Source of the DNA: Rahnella sikkimica
GTDB lineage: Bacteria > Pseudomonadota > Gammaproteobacteria > Enterobacterales > Enterobacteriaceae
Assembly: GCF_002951615.1 (NCBI RefSeq)
Contig: NZ_CP019062.1
Location: 4,402,001-4,466,000 of the forward strand
Reading direction: 5' to 3'
DNA: 64,000 nucleotides
In this document: positions 48,652 through 58,289 of the stretch, one piece after another
Layout: the number at the start of each line of letters is the position of its first letter
Numbering within the stretch: position 1 is the stretch's first letter
Notes under the pieces: model-generated
The model's input: only the letters and a program-made list of their open reading frames with translations
Told to the model about the DNA's origin: nothing
Database searches by the model: none
Translations under genes and position numbers: made by a program

Positions 48652-50007
48652 TTACAGAATTCGGCTGATTAATCTGTCGATTCGAATCCGCCGCAGACGG
48701 CGAATAAGCTTACGTACTTTAACCGGATAATTCGGAATACTTTCCAGTTCCATATAATGAGAGACAATTTGCGTATGCTGGCGGATCTCTTCCAGCTCTT
48801 TTTGACGCTCAACCGCCATCTCTTTATGCGGATCGTGGATCAGAATGGCATTCTCCAGATCCAAACGCCAGGCGCGTGGATTCAGGTTATTACCGGTGAT
48901 CAGCTGCCAGCGATCATCGACCCACATGCCTTTCAGGTGGTAACTATTATCCCCATCTTTCCACAGGCGCACAATTAACTGCCCGCTGTCGACAAAGCGT
49001 TGTAAACGACTCAGGAAACGACGCAGATTGATTTCATATAAATAGGGCAACGCACCGATAATTTTAAAGGGCTGATCTTGCGGGATATAAAAATCGTTAG
49101 CGGTTTTGTCACCCACAATAATTTCAACCTGTTTACCACGACGCAGCAGATGAATAATATTGCGCGCTAACATCGCAGGCATATTGAAATAAGGGGTACA
49201 CAGCGTCAGTTTATGATCGGTACTGGCCATCAAATGGTGAATCGTACGATTCAGTTCATTCTGCTTGCCCAGGCCGACAATTGGCGTCACTGCCAGTTCA
49301 TCATTACCGGCGCTGTCTTTGAAATGATAACCACTGGTACGTAAAGTCTGACGAAACTGACGCGTTTCATTCTTAATCTCAATACTTTTCGGACGATCTT
49401 CACGATCGAGACGCTGAACCGCTGCGGCAGTGAGGATCGATTTCTTCATAAAGTCGATCATCGTGTTTGCCAGCGCTTCGTTGGTCAGCATCTGATAACG
49501 GTCATAACGATATTTTTCGTGACGATGCAGATAAACATCATTGAGGCTCGCCCCGCTGTAGATAACCTGATCGTCAATAACAAAGCCTTTAAGATGCAGA
49601 ACACCCAATGCTTCGCGCGTGTTCACGGGGACGCCATAGACCGGAACAGAAAGCCCCGGGTGCTCCTTGGCCATACGACAATACCAGTCAGCATTGGTAT
49701 TTGCGGCTGCAGCGCCGATACGGCCACGCTGAGCGCGGTGCCAGTCAACCAGCACGCAGATCTCCAGTTCAGGTCGTTGCTGCTTCGCGGCATACAGCGC
49801 CGAAAGAACGTCACGTCCGCCATCATCGTTCTCTAAATAGAGGGCGACCAGATAAATCCGCTGAGTGGCGCTTGCAATGGCTTCTAGCAGCGCCTTACGG
49901 AAATCAGCAGGGCAGTAGAGCGTTTTTACAGCATCAACCGTTTGGGGGAGTTTTGGCAGTTGAGCAAGGTGTTGTTGATGTTTATTACGTTTAAATTTTG
50001 ACAACAT
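48652..50007 (-). CDS. pssA: CDP-diacylglycerol-serine O-phosphatidyltransferase
   Basis: A 451-aa phospholipase D-superfamily enzyme making phosphatidylserine, the precursor of phosphatidylethanolamine. Two HxK motifs are visible: HLKGFVIDD (~residue 138) and YHLKGMWVDD (~residue 357). The ATG at 50007 (MLSKFKRNKH) gives exactly the E. coli length; the frame upstream to 50073 is non-conserved. Confidence 0.97.
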   Translation of the reverse strand: MLSKFKRNKHQQHLAQLPKLPQTVDAVKTLYCPADFRKALLEAIASATQRIYLVALYLENDDGGRDVLSALYAAKQQRPELEICVLVDWHRAQRGRIGAAAANTNADWYCRMAKEHPGLSVPVYGVPVNTREALGVLHLKGFVIDDQVIYSGASLNDVYLHRHEKYRYDRYQMLTNEALANTMIDFMKKSILTAAAVQRLDREDRPKSIEIKNETRQFRQTLRTSGYHFKDSAGNDELAVTPIVGLGKQNELNRTIHHLMASTDHKLTLCTPYFNMPAMLARNIIHLLRRGKQVEIIVGDKTANDFYIPQDQPFKIIGALPYLYEINLRRFLSRLQRFVDSGQLIVRLWKDGDNSYHLKGMWVDDRWQLITGNNLNPRAWRLDLENAILIHDPHKEMAVERQKELEEIRQHTQIVSHYMELESIPNYPVKVRKLIRRLRRIRIDRLISRIL

Positions 50008-50091
50008 CACAGTGCGCTTCTTCTCTCTTAAGGTAATGACTTTAGCGGTACAGACAAACATTTGCGGCCGCACAATCGGTCGATAATACCA

Positions 50092-52815
50092 TTAGTCCTG
50101 CCGCATGTGCGCATCTTTTGCCTGTTCATCGCTCAGGCTCACGGTTTTCTGCTGTGAATTTCCGTGCTTTTCCAATTCCAGAGACAGATTAACGATGCCG
50201 TCCTGAAACTGAATATCGACGTCGAATCCCAGTTTTTTTGCCAGCGTAATCATGCCGCGATTGTTGGGCATCGTGATACCTGTCAGCCGTTGCAGACCGT
50301 GCTCTGCGGCGTAATCAATCATCTTATCCAGCAGACGCCGCCCGAGCCCCAGACCTTTCAGGTCAGAACGCACCAGTACGGAAAATTCTGCATCGATATT
50401 ATCGGGGTCTGAAACGGTTCTCGTGACCCCAATAATTTCGCTTTCTTCATTTTCTGTACGAACGGCGACAAATGCCATCTCACGGTCGTAATCAATCTGC
50501 GTCATGTTCGCTAAATCTTCATGAGTAAACTCGTTAATTTCACTGAAATAGCGGTAGTACAGGTCTTCTTTAGTGACCTTCAGAATGAAGGCTTTCAGCA
50601 GCGGCTCATCTTCCGGAAGAATCGGACGGAAAAGCGCAGGCAGGCCATTCTTCAGTATAACGCGCTCTTCCAGTTCGCGAGGATAAGGCCGGATCGCCAG
50701 ACGTGAAGGCGCATCCTTGTCGCGCGTGGAAAGCTCCATCGACACATCCAGCAGACTTAGCTCACTGCCGGAAACCAGCAGCGGATGAATATCCAGCCGT
50801 TCGATTTCGGGGCAATCAATAATCAGGTTAGACACATTCACCAGAAGCTGGCTCAGGGCGGGAATATCGAGGGGATGCAGCGCATTGCGACCGCGGATTT
50901 TACCGCTCTTAAGCGCCTGCACGACCTGATAGCGCGCCAGCGTCATGTTGAGAGGCGGAAGCGCAATGGCTGCCTGCCTTTCAGGACGCCAGTCAGTTCC
51001 GCCTTCAGCCAGCATAATCAGCGGGCCGAAAACCGGATCCTGCTCCACGACTACCCGAAGTTCCTGAGAACCGGGGCGGTTAGCCATCGTCTGCACCAGC
51101 AGGCCAAGGATCCTCGCGTGCGGAAATGCCTGTCTGGCGCGGTCGAAAATGGCATTGGCCGCCTGTTCTACTTCACTTGGCGTACGCAGATACAACATAA
51201 CGCCCTGAACTTCAGAGTTATGCGGAATGTCCGGCGAACGTAATTTCAGGGCGACGGGATAACCAATTTGGCTGGCAATATTCACGGCTTCAGCGCTGTC
51301 ACTGGCGATCCACGTCGGCAGCACATTCATTCCATACGCCTGCAAAATCGCGCGGACTTCATGGGTATCAAGCTGCGTGGTGCCTTCCGCCAGTGTTTGT
51401 GCGATCAGCCGGTGAGCCTGATCGGTATTCTGTTCAAGATCTGCCGGCAGTGCCGGGGTTTCTTTCAGCTGTTTCTGATTACGGCGATATTCCACCATAT
51501 GCATAAACGCCGTCACTGCGCCTTCCGGAGTCCGGTAAGTCGGGATCCCGGCGCTGCTGAACAGCTTGCGGGCTTCCTGCGAGGAGAATTCGCCGCACCA
51601 GTTTGTCAGCAGCGTAATGTACTTTCCTCGCGGATGTTTACGCACAGCTTCTATCAGCTGGCTGCCGGTGACCGTGCCATGCGCTGCGGCACTCGGGGCG
51701 TGTATCACCAATATGGCGTCGTAATCCGTGCTGTCGAGCAGTGCTGTCATCACTGACTGATACAACTGCGGCGTGGCGTCGTCATGCAAATCCAGAGGAT
51801 TAGAGGCGGTAATCGTATGCGGCAAAATATCACTCAGCGATTTGCAGGTTTCATCCCCCAGTTTTGCCAGTTTGCCGTTACGCAGCAGCAATTGGTCTAA
51901 CGCCATTGCCGCCGGAGCAGCGCCGTTGCTGATAATGAGTAAGCGCTCACCGCGCAATGGACGCATATGGCTCAGCGTTTCGACGGCAGAAAACAGCTCA
52001 TGCGTATCTTGCACGCGCAGCAAACCCGCACGCTGGATGGCGGCGTCATAAGCGGCATCCAGGCTGAGCGGGCTGTTCAGTAACTGCTGAGCCTGTCCGC
52101 TGCGGCCGCTTTTAATGACCAGAATAGGTTTGTTGCGTGATGCGCTGCGCGAAGCCGAAAGAAATCGCCGGGCATCGCTGATGTGTTCGAGATAAAGCAG
52201 AATCGCGCTGGTTTTGGTATCGCGGGCAAGGAAATCGAGCAGGTCATCGACGTCGATATCCAGACTGTCGCCGAGTGATACGAAATAGGAAAATCCGACG
52301 GCGCGTTGCTGCGCCCAGTCGAGAATGGTATTCGCCACGGCGGCTGATTGTGAGATAAACGCAAGTTTGCCCGGCAGGATCGGCACCGGAGAAAAACTGG
52401 CATTAAGCTTTTGCCAGGGAGCGAGAATGCCGAGACTGTTCGGCCCCAACAGCCGCATTGAAAAACGCTGAGCACAGGCTTTCAGTTCAGCAAACTGCTT
52501 AGTTTGAGAAGAAAGCACGATGACGGTTCTGCAACCCCGCTCGCCGAGCTGTTCCAGCAACGCCATATTACGGTCAGCGTGCGTGCAGAGAATGGCCAGA
52601 TCGGGTGACATCGGCAAACTGGCAACATCTCGCCAGGCCAGAACGCCACAGACTGCGCGGTAAGCCGGCGTGACCGGCAAAACAGGGCCGTTGAATCCGC
52701 TGTCGAGCAGATTGCGCATCATCAGATATCCGGCGCGCCCCGGTTTATTGCTTGCCCCAACGACCGCAATCGACTCAGGTCGTAATAGTGCTTCTAATCC
52801 GCGCTGGCTCATCAT
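50092..52815 (-). CDS. patZ: Protein lysine acetyltransferase PatZ (Pka/YfiQ)
   Basis: A 907-aa protein. The N-terminal ~700 residues form an inactive NDP-forming acyl-CoA synthetase-like domain (SIAVVGASNKPGRAGYLMMR). The C-terminal GNAT acetyltransferase has the acetyl-CoA loop RSDLKGLGLGRRLL. In E. coli it acetylates and inactivates acetyl-CoA synthetase. Start is MMSQRGLEALLRPE; the second Met is equally possible. tapT lies 28 bp upstream in the same direction. Confidence 0.95.
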   Translation of the reverse strand: MMSQRGLEALLRPESIAVVGASNKPGRAGYLMMRNLLDSGFNGPVLPVTPAYRAVCGVLAWRDVASLPMSPDLAILCTHADRNMALLEQLGERGCRTVIVLSSQTKQFAELKACAQRFSMRLLGPNSLGILAPWQKLNASFSPVPILPGKLAFISQSAAVANTILDWAQQRAVGFSYFVSLGDSLDIDVDDLLDFLARDTKTSAILLYLEHISDARRFLSASRSASRNKPILVIKSGRSGQAQQLLNSPLSLDAAYDAAIQRAGLLRVQDTHELFSAVETLSHMRPLRGERLLIISNGAAPAAMALDQLLLRNGKLAKLGDETCKSLSDILPHTITASNPLDLHDDATPQLYQSVMTALLDSTDYDAILVIHAPSAAAHGTVTGSQLIEAVRKHPRGKYITLLTNWCGEFSSQEARKLFSSAGIPTYRTPEGAVTAFMHMVEYRRNQKQLKETPALPADLEQNTDQAHRLIAQTLAEGTTQLDTHEVRAILQAYGMNVLPTWIASDSAEAVNIASQIGYPVALKLRSPDIPHNSEVQGVMLYLRTPSEVEQAANAIFDRARQAFPHARILGLLVQTMANRPGSQELRVVVEQDPVFGPLIMLAEGGTDWRPERQAAIALPPLNMTLARYQVVQALKSGKIRGRNALHPLDIPALSQLLVNVSNLIIDCPEIERLDIHPLLVSGSELSLLDVSMELSTRDKDAPSRLAIRPYPRELEERVILKNGLPALFRPILPEDEPLLKAFILKVTKEDLYYRYFSEINEFTHEDLANMTQIDYDREMAFVAVRTENEESEIIGVTRTVSDPDNIDAEFSVLVRSDLKGLGLGRRLLDKMIDYAAEHGLQRLTGITMPNNRGMITLAKKLGFDVDIQFQDGIVNLSLELEKHGNSQQKTVSLSDEQAKDAHMRQD

Positions 52816-52843
52816 CTCTCCGATTCATCATGTTCCCATGATT

Positions 52844-53548
52844 CTAGAGGCTTTCTTCGTTCTTTGCTGTGAGCTGATGCACCGGATGATGGGGTTTTCC
52901 TGCCAGATATTGCGTGCGGAAATGCGTAAAGTGCCGCGTTAAACCCGCAGACGCTTGCGTGTCACCGGCTTTTTCGAGCAATGCGGCGGCTACTTCTACC
53001 GTGCAATGCAGTTCCGGACGCGAGGCTTCACGCAGGATATAACCGGAGCTGGCGCTGACATCCAGAGAGAATACCGGCAGATTATCGAGATACGGACTTT
53101 TGCGGAACATCTTACGCGCTTCGTTCCAGGTGCCGTCCAGCATGATAAACAGCGGAGGTTTACTGCCCGCAGGCACTTCGGTAAAGACCTGACGCGGCGG
53201 TGTCGCGAAAGACGCCGGAAAAACCACGTACGGCTGGCGTGACGGGTCAGAAATGGCGTCCAGCAATGCCGGATCCGTTTCTGTGCGTGACCACAGAAAT
53301 GCCTGCGTATCCGGCAAAACGTCTGCGATCAGGCGGCCGGTATTGCTCGGCTTCATCGGCTCGGTGTCAAACATCACCAGACAGAAACGGCTATTCGCCT
53401 GATGGATTTCACGCGTGGCGCAGATGCAGTGACGTTGAGGTAGCAGGCATGACTGGCAACGAATGGCGCGGGATCCCCTGGCCAGAAAAGGACGGGTCGA
53501 GCGGGCTAAACGCTGCTCACGCAGGCGAAGGACGGCGTTGTCTGACAT
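52844..53548 (-). CDS. tapT: tRNA-uridine aminocarboxypropyltransferase TapT (YfiP)
   Basis: A 234-aa DTW-domain protein. The DTW motif appears as MLDGTWNEARKMF, and a cysteine cluster RCQSCLLPQRHCIC precedes it. The E. coli homologue makes acp3U47 in tRNAs. The start at 53548 (MSDNAVLRLREQR) matches the family; a start two codons upstream is possible. Confidence 0.9.
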   Translation of the reverse strand: MSDNAVLRLREQRLARSTRPFLARGSRAIRCQSCLLPQRHCICATREIHQANSRFCLVMFDTEPMKPSNTGRLIADVLPDTQAFLWSRTETDPALLDAISDPSRQPYVVFPASFATPPRQVFTEVPAGSKPPLFIMLDGTWNEARKMFRKSPYLDNLPVFSLDVSASSGYILREASRPELHCTVEVAAALLEKAGDTQASAGLTRHFTHFRTQYLAGKPHHPVHQLTAKNEESL

Positions 53549-53623
53549 AAGCATTCCGGTGTTCGAAAAGCGGCTATTTTAATCCCCCGTCGTTCGCTGG
53601 CAAGCGGCATCTGCTGTACATAC

Positions 53624-53648
53624 AAAAAGGCCCGCACAGAGGCGGGCC
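53624..53648 (-). terminator. trxC terminator
   Basis: On the - strand GGCCCGC-CTCTGT-GCGGGCC plus T5, between trxC and tapT. Confidence 0.92.
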
Positions 53649-53677
53649 ATCGGCAGGGCTTTATAACGCCTTATGCG

Positions 53678-54097
53678 TTACAATGATTCATTAAGCCAGT
53701 TGTTGAAGGGCGCTTTAGGCATTGCGCCGCTCAACATATCGACCATTTTGCCTTCATTAAACACCATAATGGTCGGAATACTGCGAATACGGAACCGCGC
53801 GCTCAGTTCGGGTTCTGCTTCGGTATTAACCTTAATGAAACGGATTTTACCGGCACGTTCCTGCGCAACATCTTCAAAAATAGGCGCGAAGTTCACGCAC
53901 GGGCCACACCACGGTGCCCAGAAATCGATGACAACCGGCAAGTCGTCCTGCAGATATTTGTCCAGCGTGGCGGCGGTAGCGTGAACCACATCGCCTTCAA
54001 AAAGTGCATGACCGCAGCGGCCGCATTTTGCGCCGTCGTCGATACGATCCTCAGGCAGGCGGTTGGTGGCCTGACATGATGAACAAATCGTATTCAT
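53678..54097 (-). CDS. trxC: Thioredoxin 2
   Basis: A 139-aa thioredoxin with an N-terminal zinc-binding domain (two CxxC: CSSC and CGRC) and the redox site WCGPC. It reduces protein disulphides in oxidative stress. The start [12 protein letters not shown] at 54097 follows AGAGG and matches the family length. Confidence 0.96.
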   Translation of the reverse strand: MNTICSSCQATNRLPEDRIDDGAKCGRCGHALFEGDVVHATAATLDKYLQDDLPVVIDFWAPWCGPCVNFAPIFEDVAQERAGKIRFIKVNTEAEPELSARFRIRSIPTIMVFNEGKMVDMLSGAMPKAPFNNWLNESL

Positions 54098-54340
54098 AAA
54101 ATAGCCTCTACATTGCATAACGTGAGAAGGGTATCAACCAGAACCCCGGCTTTACGCATAAAGCGGTAAACAAAACGGCTGATATGTTACTTGTATGTTG
54201 TAAGTATGGGGGCGCTGCGTCACCTAAACAACGCGGTTTATTCAATGAATACGATAGTTTTTAGCTTTTGGTCGAAAGCCTGTGGCGTAGCTCACAGACA
54301 TCAGGTAATCTTCGCGCCCTGCGCGTAGGTGGAGAGAAAA

Positions 54341-55444
54341 ATGAACGATTCATTCAGTGGCAAAAACGGCAAAGTCAAAGTGATGTACGTCCGTAGTGAC
54401 GACGACGGCGATAACCGCAACAACGATAAACGTCCTTCCAACAATAAAGGACGTCCGGGCGATAAACCTCGCCAGAGTTCCCGTCCTGACGATGCCCGCC
54501 GCAATGAGCGTCGCAGCAGCGATTCCCGTGGCGATTCACGCAGCCCGGCACCTCGTCGTGGTGACGATCGTCCACGTCGTCCGGCACGCGATGACGACGG
54601 TCCGTACTCTTCACCGTGGAAAACTGTTTCCCGTGCACCGGCAGATGAATCCGTACCGGATCACGGTGGTATCAGCGGTAAAAGTTTCATCGACCCTGAA
54701 CAGCTGCGTCGTCAGCGTCAGGAAGAGACCCGCGTTTACGGTGAGAATGCCTGTCAGGCGCTGTTTGCCAGCCGTCCTGACGCGATTGTTCGCGCATGGT
54801 TTGTGCAATCGGTCACTCCGCGTTTCCGCGAAGCCCTGCGCTGGATGGCGGCAAACCGCAAAGCGTACCACGTGGTTGAAGACGAAGAGCTGGTGAAAGC
54901 TTCCGGCACGGAACACCACGGCGGCGTGTGTTTCCTGATTAAAAAACGTCAGGGTCTGGATGCAGAAACTTATCTGCAATCGGCTCCGGCGAAAGACTGC
55001 GTGCTGGCGCTGGAAAACGTCGGTAACCCGCACAACCTCGGCGGTATCATGCGTTCATGTGCGCATTTTGGTATCAACGGGATGATGGTTCAGGATCCGG
55101 CTCAGCTGGAATCTGGTGCCGCAGTACGTACCGCTGAAGGCGGCGCGGAACACGTTAAAGCCATCAGTGCGGATAACTTCCTTGATGTGCTGGCGACTTT
55201 CCGAGAAGCGGGTTACACCATCGTGACCACGTCCAGCCATAAAGGGACGGCGCTTGGTAAAGCTGAGTTGCCCGCCAAAATGGTGCTGGTGCTGGGCGAA
55301 GAAAGCGACGGTCTGTCCGACAGCGCATGGCAGCAGGGTGACCTGAGCGTGTCTATCGGCGGTACAGGCAAAGTAGAAAGCCTGAACGTTTCCGTTGCGA
55401 CCGGTATCTTGCTGGCTGAATGGTGGCGTCAGAATCAGGCGTAA
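54341..55444 (+). CDS. yfiF: TrmH/SpoU-family RNA methyltransferase YfiF
   Basis: A 367-aa protein. The first ~110 residues are a disordered Arg/Asp/Ser/Pro-rich extension. A SpoU substrate-binding domain follows ([19 protein letters not shown]), then the SpoU catalytic knot ([48 protein letters not shown]). It is a predicted rRNA or tRNA 2'-O-methyltransferase; the target is unknown. Start follows GGTGGAGAG. Confidence 0.9.
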   Translation: MNDSFSGKNGKVKVMYVRSDDDGDNRNNDKRPSNNKGRPGDKPRQSSRPDDARRNERRSSDSRGDSRSPAPRRGDDRPRRPARDDDGPYSSPWKTVSRAPADESVPDHGGISGKSFIDPEQLRRQRQEETRVYGENACQALFASRPDAIVRAWFVQSVTPRFREALRWMAANRKAYHVVEDEELVKASGTEHHGGVCFLIKKRQGLDAETYLQSAPAKDCVLALENVGNPHNLGGIMRSCAHFGINGMMVQDPAQLESGAAVRTAEGGAEHVKAISADNFLDVLATFREAGYTIVTTSSHKGTALGKAELPAKMVLVLGEESDGLSDSAWQQGDLSVSIGGTGKVESLNVSVATGILLAEWWRQNQA

Positions 55445-55463
55445 ATCCTGATTTTCACCCATA

Positions 55464-55492
55464 AAAAACGGACGCCCCTGAGCGTCCGTTTT
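55464..55492. terminator. Bidirectional terminator yfiF/emrB
   Basis: AAACGGACGC-CCCTGA-GCGTCCGTTTT between converging genes, A run on the left and T run on the right. Confidence 0.92.
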
Positions 55493-55535
55493 GCTTTCTG
55501 ATGTTGAGTGATTCGTGTTAACTGACGACACGAAA

Positions 55536-57071
55536 TCAGTGCGCACCACCGCCGCCACCGCCACTGCTGAATGGCGGACGGGCGAACCAGATTAAGATCA
55601 GCAAGAACAGGAAGGCTCCACCGGATAACCAGAAAATCTCGTTAGCAGAGATGATCAGTCCCTGATTAGTGATTTCCCGCGCAATCCAGCCGGAAGCCTG
55701 CTGATGGCTCATGCCCAGACCCTCCAGTTGCTGATAAGTCTGCGTCGCTGCCGGGTTAAACGGTGTGATGTTTTCCGTCAGTTGCGCGTGATGCAGCGAT
55801 TCCCGGTTTGACCACATCGTCGTAGTGATTGACGTCCCTATCGACCCCGCCAGCGTACGGATAAAGTTCGACAAACTGGACGCTGCAGCCATTCGTTCCG
55901 GTGGTAATCCCGACAGAATAATCGTGGTCAGCGGCATGAAGAAACAGCCCACCGCGAAGCCCTGAATAAACTGCGGCCACGCAGAAGCACCAAAGTCCAT
56001 CCCCGGTTCAAAGGTATACGCACGCCAGAAGAAGCAGTAGGCGTACATAATAAAGCTGAACGTCACCAGTTTTCGCATATCCAGACGGTGTGCGAAGCGG
56101 CCGATAATCGGCGACATCAATACCGGCAGAATACCCACCGGCGCGGACGCCAGCCCCGCCCAGGTTGCGGTGTAGCCGTATACCTCCTGCAATAGCTGCG
56201 GCAGCAACACAATTGCGCCGAAGTAGAGCATGTAGGCCAGGCTGATACACAGTACGCCGATGGTGAAGTTTCGCGATTTAAATAGCGACAGATCGACTAT
56301 CGGGTGGTCATCGGTCAGCTCCCAGACGACAAGGAAGCACAGCGCGACCACCGCCACGACCGCCAGCACGATAATTTCCGTCGAGTTAAACCAGTCCAGC
56401 TCCTTGCCCCGGTCGAGCATCACCTGCAACGCGCCAATGCCCAGCACCAGCAACACCAGTCCGACACTGTCGATCGGGCGGATCTGCGTCGCGGTTTCCC
56501 GGCCTTTCAGGGTTCGCAGCGTTAACGCGACAACCACGATAGCGATCGGCACGTTGATGAAGAAGATCCATCCCCAGTGGAAGTTATCACTGATATACCC
56601 GCCGAGGATCGGCCCGCAAATCGGGGCGACGATCACCGTCATCGACCAGAGTGCGAGCGCGGTACTTCGCTTGGCCGGCGGATAGTTATTGAGTAGCAAA
56701 CTTTGTGATAGCGGGATCAGTGGACCTGCCACCACGCCTTGCAGCACACGGAAGAAGATCAGCATTTCCAGACTGTTGGACATCCCGCACAGCCACGATG
56801 CAAGCGCAAAAAGTACCGTGGACCACAGGAACAGTTTGACCTCACCGATGCGTTTTGCCAGCCAGCCGGTGATCGGGATCGAGATAGCGTTCGCCACCCC
56901 GAACGACGTAATCACCCAGGTGCCCTGTGAGTTCGAGGCACCCAGATTCCCGGCGATGGTCGGGATCGCCACGTTGGCGATCGTCGAGTCCAGCACCTGC
57001 ATAAAGGTGGCCAAAGACAAAGCCACCGTCATCCAGGCCAGCGGGGCGCCTACCAGCGGTTTATTTGCCAC
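55536..57071 (-). CDS. emrB: Multidrug efflux MFS transporter EmrB
   Basis: A 511-aa DHA2-family (14 TM) proton antiporter with LDSTIANVAIPTIAGNLG near residue 28 and GPILGGYISDNFHWGWIFFI. It exports hydrophobic agents such as uncouplers through EmrA to an outer membrane channel. The C-terminus ends with six glycines before AH. Last gene of the mprA operon. Confidence 0.95.
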   Translation of the reverse strand: MANKPLVGAPLAWMTVALSLATFMQVLDSTIANVAIPTIAGNLGASNSQGTWVITSFGVANAISIPITGWLAKRIGEVKLFLWSTVLFALASWLCGMSNSLEMLIFFRVLQGVVAGPLIPLSQSLLLNNYPPAKRSTALALWSMTVIVAPICGPILGGYISDNFHWGWIFFINVPIAIVVVALTLRTLKGRETATQIRPIDSVGLVLLVLGIGALQVMLDRGKELDWFNSTEIIVLAVVAVVALCFLVVWELTDDHPIVDLSLFKSRNFTIGVLCISLAYMLYFGAIVLLPQLLQEVYGYTATWAGLASAPVGILPVLMSPIIGRFAHRLDMRKLVTFSFIMYAYCFFWRAYTFEPGMDFGASAWPQFIQGFAVGCFFMPLTTIILSGLPPERMAAASSLSNFIRTLAGSIGTSITTTMWSNRESLHHAQLTENITPFNPAATQTYQQLEGLGMSHQQASGWIAREITNQGLIISANEIFWLSGGAFLFLLILIWFARPPFSSGGGGGGAH

Positions 57072-57088
57072 AGAGGCCTCCGGAGGTT

Positions 57089-58264
57089 TTAGCCCGCATT
57101 TGCGTGAATAACATCAGCAATGATGGCATTAGCCGGGGCCAGATCCAGTGTCAGAGCCGAAGTCTGATACAGCGGTTCGGTGCGTACTTTATCTGCCAGC
57201 ACCAGACCATCACGGTTCTGGGTATCCACGGTAACCAGCGTGGACAAACCGATACGCAGCGGATGTTCCGCAACTTCCTGATCGTTAAGCTCAATACGTA
57301 CCGGCAGGCGCTGAACCACTTTGATCCAGTTGCCGGTCGCATTCTGTGCCGGTAACAGCGAGAACGCACCGCCGGTGCCCATATCCATACCCACGACTTT
57401 GCCGTGATATTTCACGTCATCGCCGTACATATCGCTGACGACGGTCGCGACCTGACCAATACGCATATTCGCCAGCTGTGTTTCTTTAAAGTTGGCATCC
57501 ACCCAGATGTGATGAGCAGGCACAACGGCCATCAGGGACGTCGTCGGGCTGATTTGCTGTCCAATCTGCACGGCGCGGCGGGAAACAAAACCGTCAATCG
57601 GGCTGCGGATTTTGGTACGCTGCAGGGCGAGCCATGCGTCACGAACCTGCGCGGCGGCCTGCAAAACTTGCGGCTGCTGATCAACCGGCGTGTTCAGCAC
57701 CATTGCCTGGTTCGCGTTGTACTGCTGCACGGCAACATCATATTGCGCTTTCGCGGTATCCACGGCGTCACGGGCGTGTTGCAGTTCTTCACGGCCAATG
57801 GCGTCAACGTTACCCAGCACAATACGGCGTTTCAGGTCAGACTGCGCCTGTTGCAACTGCGTCGCACGCAGCGCGATATTCGCCTGATACTGTTTGCCGT
57901 TGATGATCAACTGATGCGTCTGGCGCACGCTGTTAGCGAGTGCCGTTTTAGAACGTTCAAACGCCTGTTCCGCATCGGTCGGATCGATAGTCACCAGTAC
58001 ATCGCCTTTTTTGACAAAGTCGGTGCTGTCGAAATTGACGTCAGTCACGCTGCCTGACACCTGCGCCATAATCTGAACCTGATTACCGGCAACATACGCA
58101 TCATCGGTAGACTCGAAATGGCGTAAAACCAGCAGCCAGTAAAACAGGTAGGCGATGGCGATAATGATGAAAATCCCGGTTAACAAGAGCATCGCGACTT
58201 TGCGCGTTTTCTTCTTATTCTTCGGAGCTTGCGGCGTTGCCTGAGTTTCGGCATTTGCGCTCAT
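57089..58264 (-). CDS. emrA: Multidrug efflux membrane fusion protein EmrA
   Basis: A 391-aa HlyD-family adaptor: one N-terminal TM helix (residues ~24-46), lipoyl/beta-barrel segments (FESTDDAYVAGNQVQIMAQV) and a long helical hairpin. The start at 58264 follows TGGAGAAG. It lies 17 bp upstream of emrB. Confidence 0.95.
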   Translation of the reverse strand: MSANAETQATPQAPKNKKKTRKVAMLLLTGIFIIIAIAYLFYWLLVLRHFESTDDAYVAGNQVQIMAQVSGSVTDVNFDSTDFVKKGDVLVTIDPTDAEQAFERSKTALANSVRQTHQLIINGKQYQANIALRATQLQQAQSDLKRRIVLGNVDAIGREELQHARDAVDTAKAQYDVAVQQYNANQAMVLNTPVDQQPQVLQAAAQVRDAWLALQRTKIRSPIDGFVSRRAVQIGQQISPTTSLMAVVPAHHIWVDANFKETQLANMRIGQVATVVSDMYGDDVKYHGKVVGMDMGTGGAFSLLPAQNATGNWIKVVQRLPVRIELNDQEVAEHPLRIGLSTLVTVDTQNRDGLVLADKVRTEPLYQTSALTLDLAPANAIIADVIHANAG

Positions 58265-58289
58265 GGTCTTCTCCACACTGAGTCTTTTA

